From contig NZ_JALKAN010000001.1 in the NCBI RefSeq assembly GCF_023015965.1, positions 952,160 to 1,016,159 on the forward strand: a DNA stretch of 64,000 bases, written 5' to 3'. How positions within the stretch are numbered: the first letter of the stretch is position 1; each line of letters opens with the position of its first letter. This DNA comes from Allomuricauda sp. F6463D (GTDB lineage Bacteria > Bacteroidota > Bacteroidia > Flavobacteriales > Flavobacteriaceae). Under the pieces are notes generated by a model, which made no database searches, was not told the origin of the DNA, and saw only the letters and a program-made list of their open reading frames with translations. The position numbers and the translations under genes were made by a program. Positions 63,832 through 64,000 of this stretch are shown here, one piece after another.

Positions 63832-64000
63832 ATGAAACTTCGATTATTTGTTGTCGGCCTTGTTTTACTGGCCGGCTATTCTTGCAAAACAGAAACAACT
63901 TCTTCTTTGGTAAATCACCAAGGTGAAGAAAGTTATTCCGTAATCATCAGTGAGACCAAGGTGGGCCATCTCAAAGCCAATACTTCTGGTGACACCATCA
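63832..64000 (+). CDS. Start of a lipoprotein gene cut by the window edge
   Basis: Begins MKLRLFVVGLVLLAGYSCKTE, a lipoprotein signal with lipobox Cys18, and runs open to the end of the window (56 codons, ending in ...TSGDTI). The visible mature part (SYSVIISETKVGHLKAN) is not enough to name a family. Confidence 0.75.
   Translation, partial: MKLRLFVVGLVLLAGYSCKTETTSSLVNHQGEESYSVIISETKVGHLKANTSGDTI

Overview
The window is a stretch of a Bacteroidota chromosome, most likely from the family Flavobacteriaceae. Supporting signs are promoters of the form TTG-N17..23-TANNTTTG, a SusC/SusD pair with a FecI-like sigma factor and FecR anti-sigma factor, several protein families typical of this group (DUF4249, DUF4294, DUF6095, DUF6495, PF14542), a phosphoserine-phosphatase/phosphoglycerate-dehydrogenase fusion, and a CarB without its allosteric domain. 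No rRNA, tRNA or CRISPR array was recognised. Most of the window is dense housekeeping DNA.

Layout, left half. 1-3.3 kb: a leftward cell-wall group (dapF, GNAT, mltG with overlapping ends, then a lysozyme-like protein). 3.4-8.4 kb: HtrA/DegP protease, an N-terminally extended GAPDH, a membrane coiled-coil protein, trmD and rplS. 8.4-8.96 kb: a gene-free stretch with a promoter-like site, several hairpins and a strong terminator, proposed as a non-coding RNA of about 370 nt. 9-16 kb: monomeric isocitrate dehydrogenase, a TonB-dependent receptor with its DUF4249 lipoprotein, and a GntP permease. 16-32 kb: small conserved proteins, an M42 peptidase, a Nudix enzyme, hisS, the rpsF-rpsR-rplI operon, a LytTR regulator, the leftward set nadC-brkB-DUF2147-priA, rlmH, the serB-serA fusion and a membrane methyltransferase.

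32.36-45.58 kb is the unusual part. Two 50-bp terminal inverted repeats (45/50 identical) face each other 13.2 kb apart, with a 10-bp direct repeat (ATTTTTGAAT) just outside both. This is the signature of one IS4-type insertion between the methyltransferase gene and rdgB. The right end still carries most of a transposase with the IS4 YREK signature, truncated at its start and frameshifted. The left end carries what looks like the missing start. Between the halves lie 11.8 kb of other genes: a PepSY membrane protein, an unknown membrane protein, a sortilin/BNR-type beta-propeller protein, SusD, SusC, FecR, FecI and a decayed DUF1080 gene. A regulated nutrient-uptake locus is thus lodged inside, or carried by, an insertion sequence.

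45.6-64 kb returns to housekeeping and cell-envelope functions: rdgB (TTG start), a DEAD-box helicase, a carboxypeptidase-regulatory-like protein, a lipoprotein alpha-amylase, VOC and SRPBCC proteins, trmH, an S10 serine carboxypeptidase, carB, rpmH, small unknown proteins, an M23 peptidase, a lytic transglycosylase, an alpha/beta hydrolase, a small acetyltransferase, mtaB and the start of a lipoprotein cut by the window edge. All calls are from reading the sequence; no database search was run.
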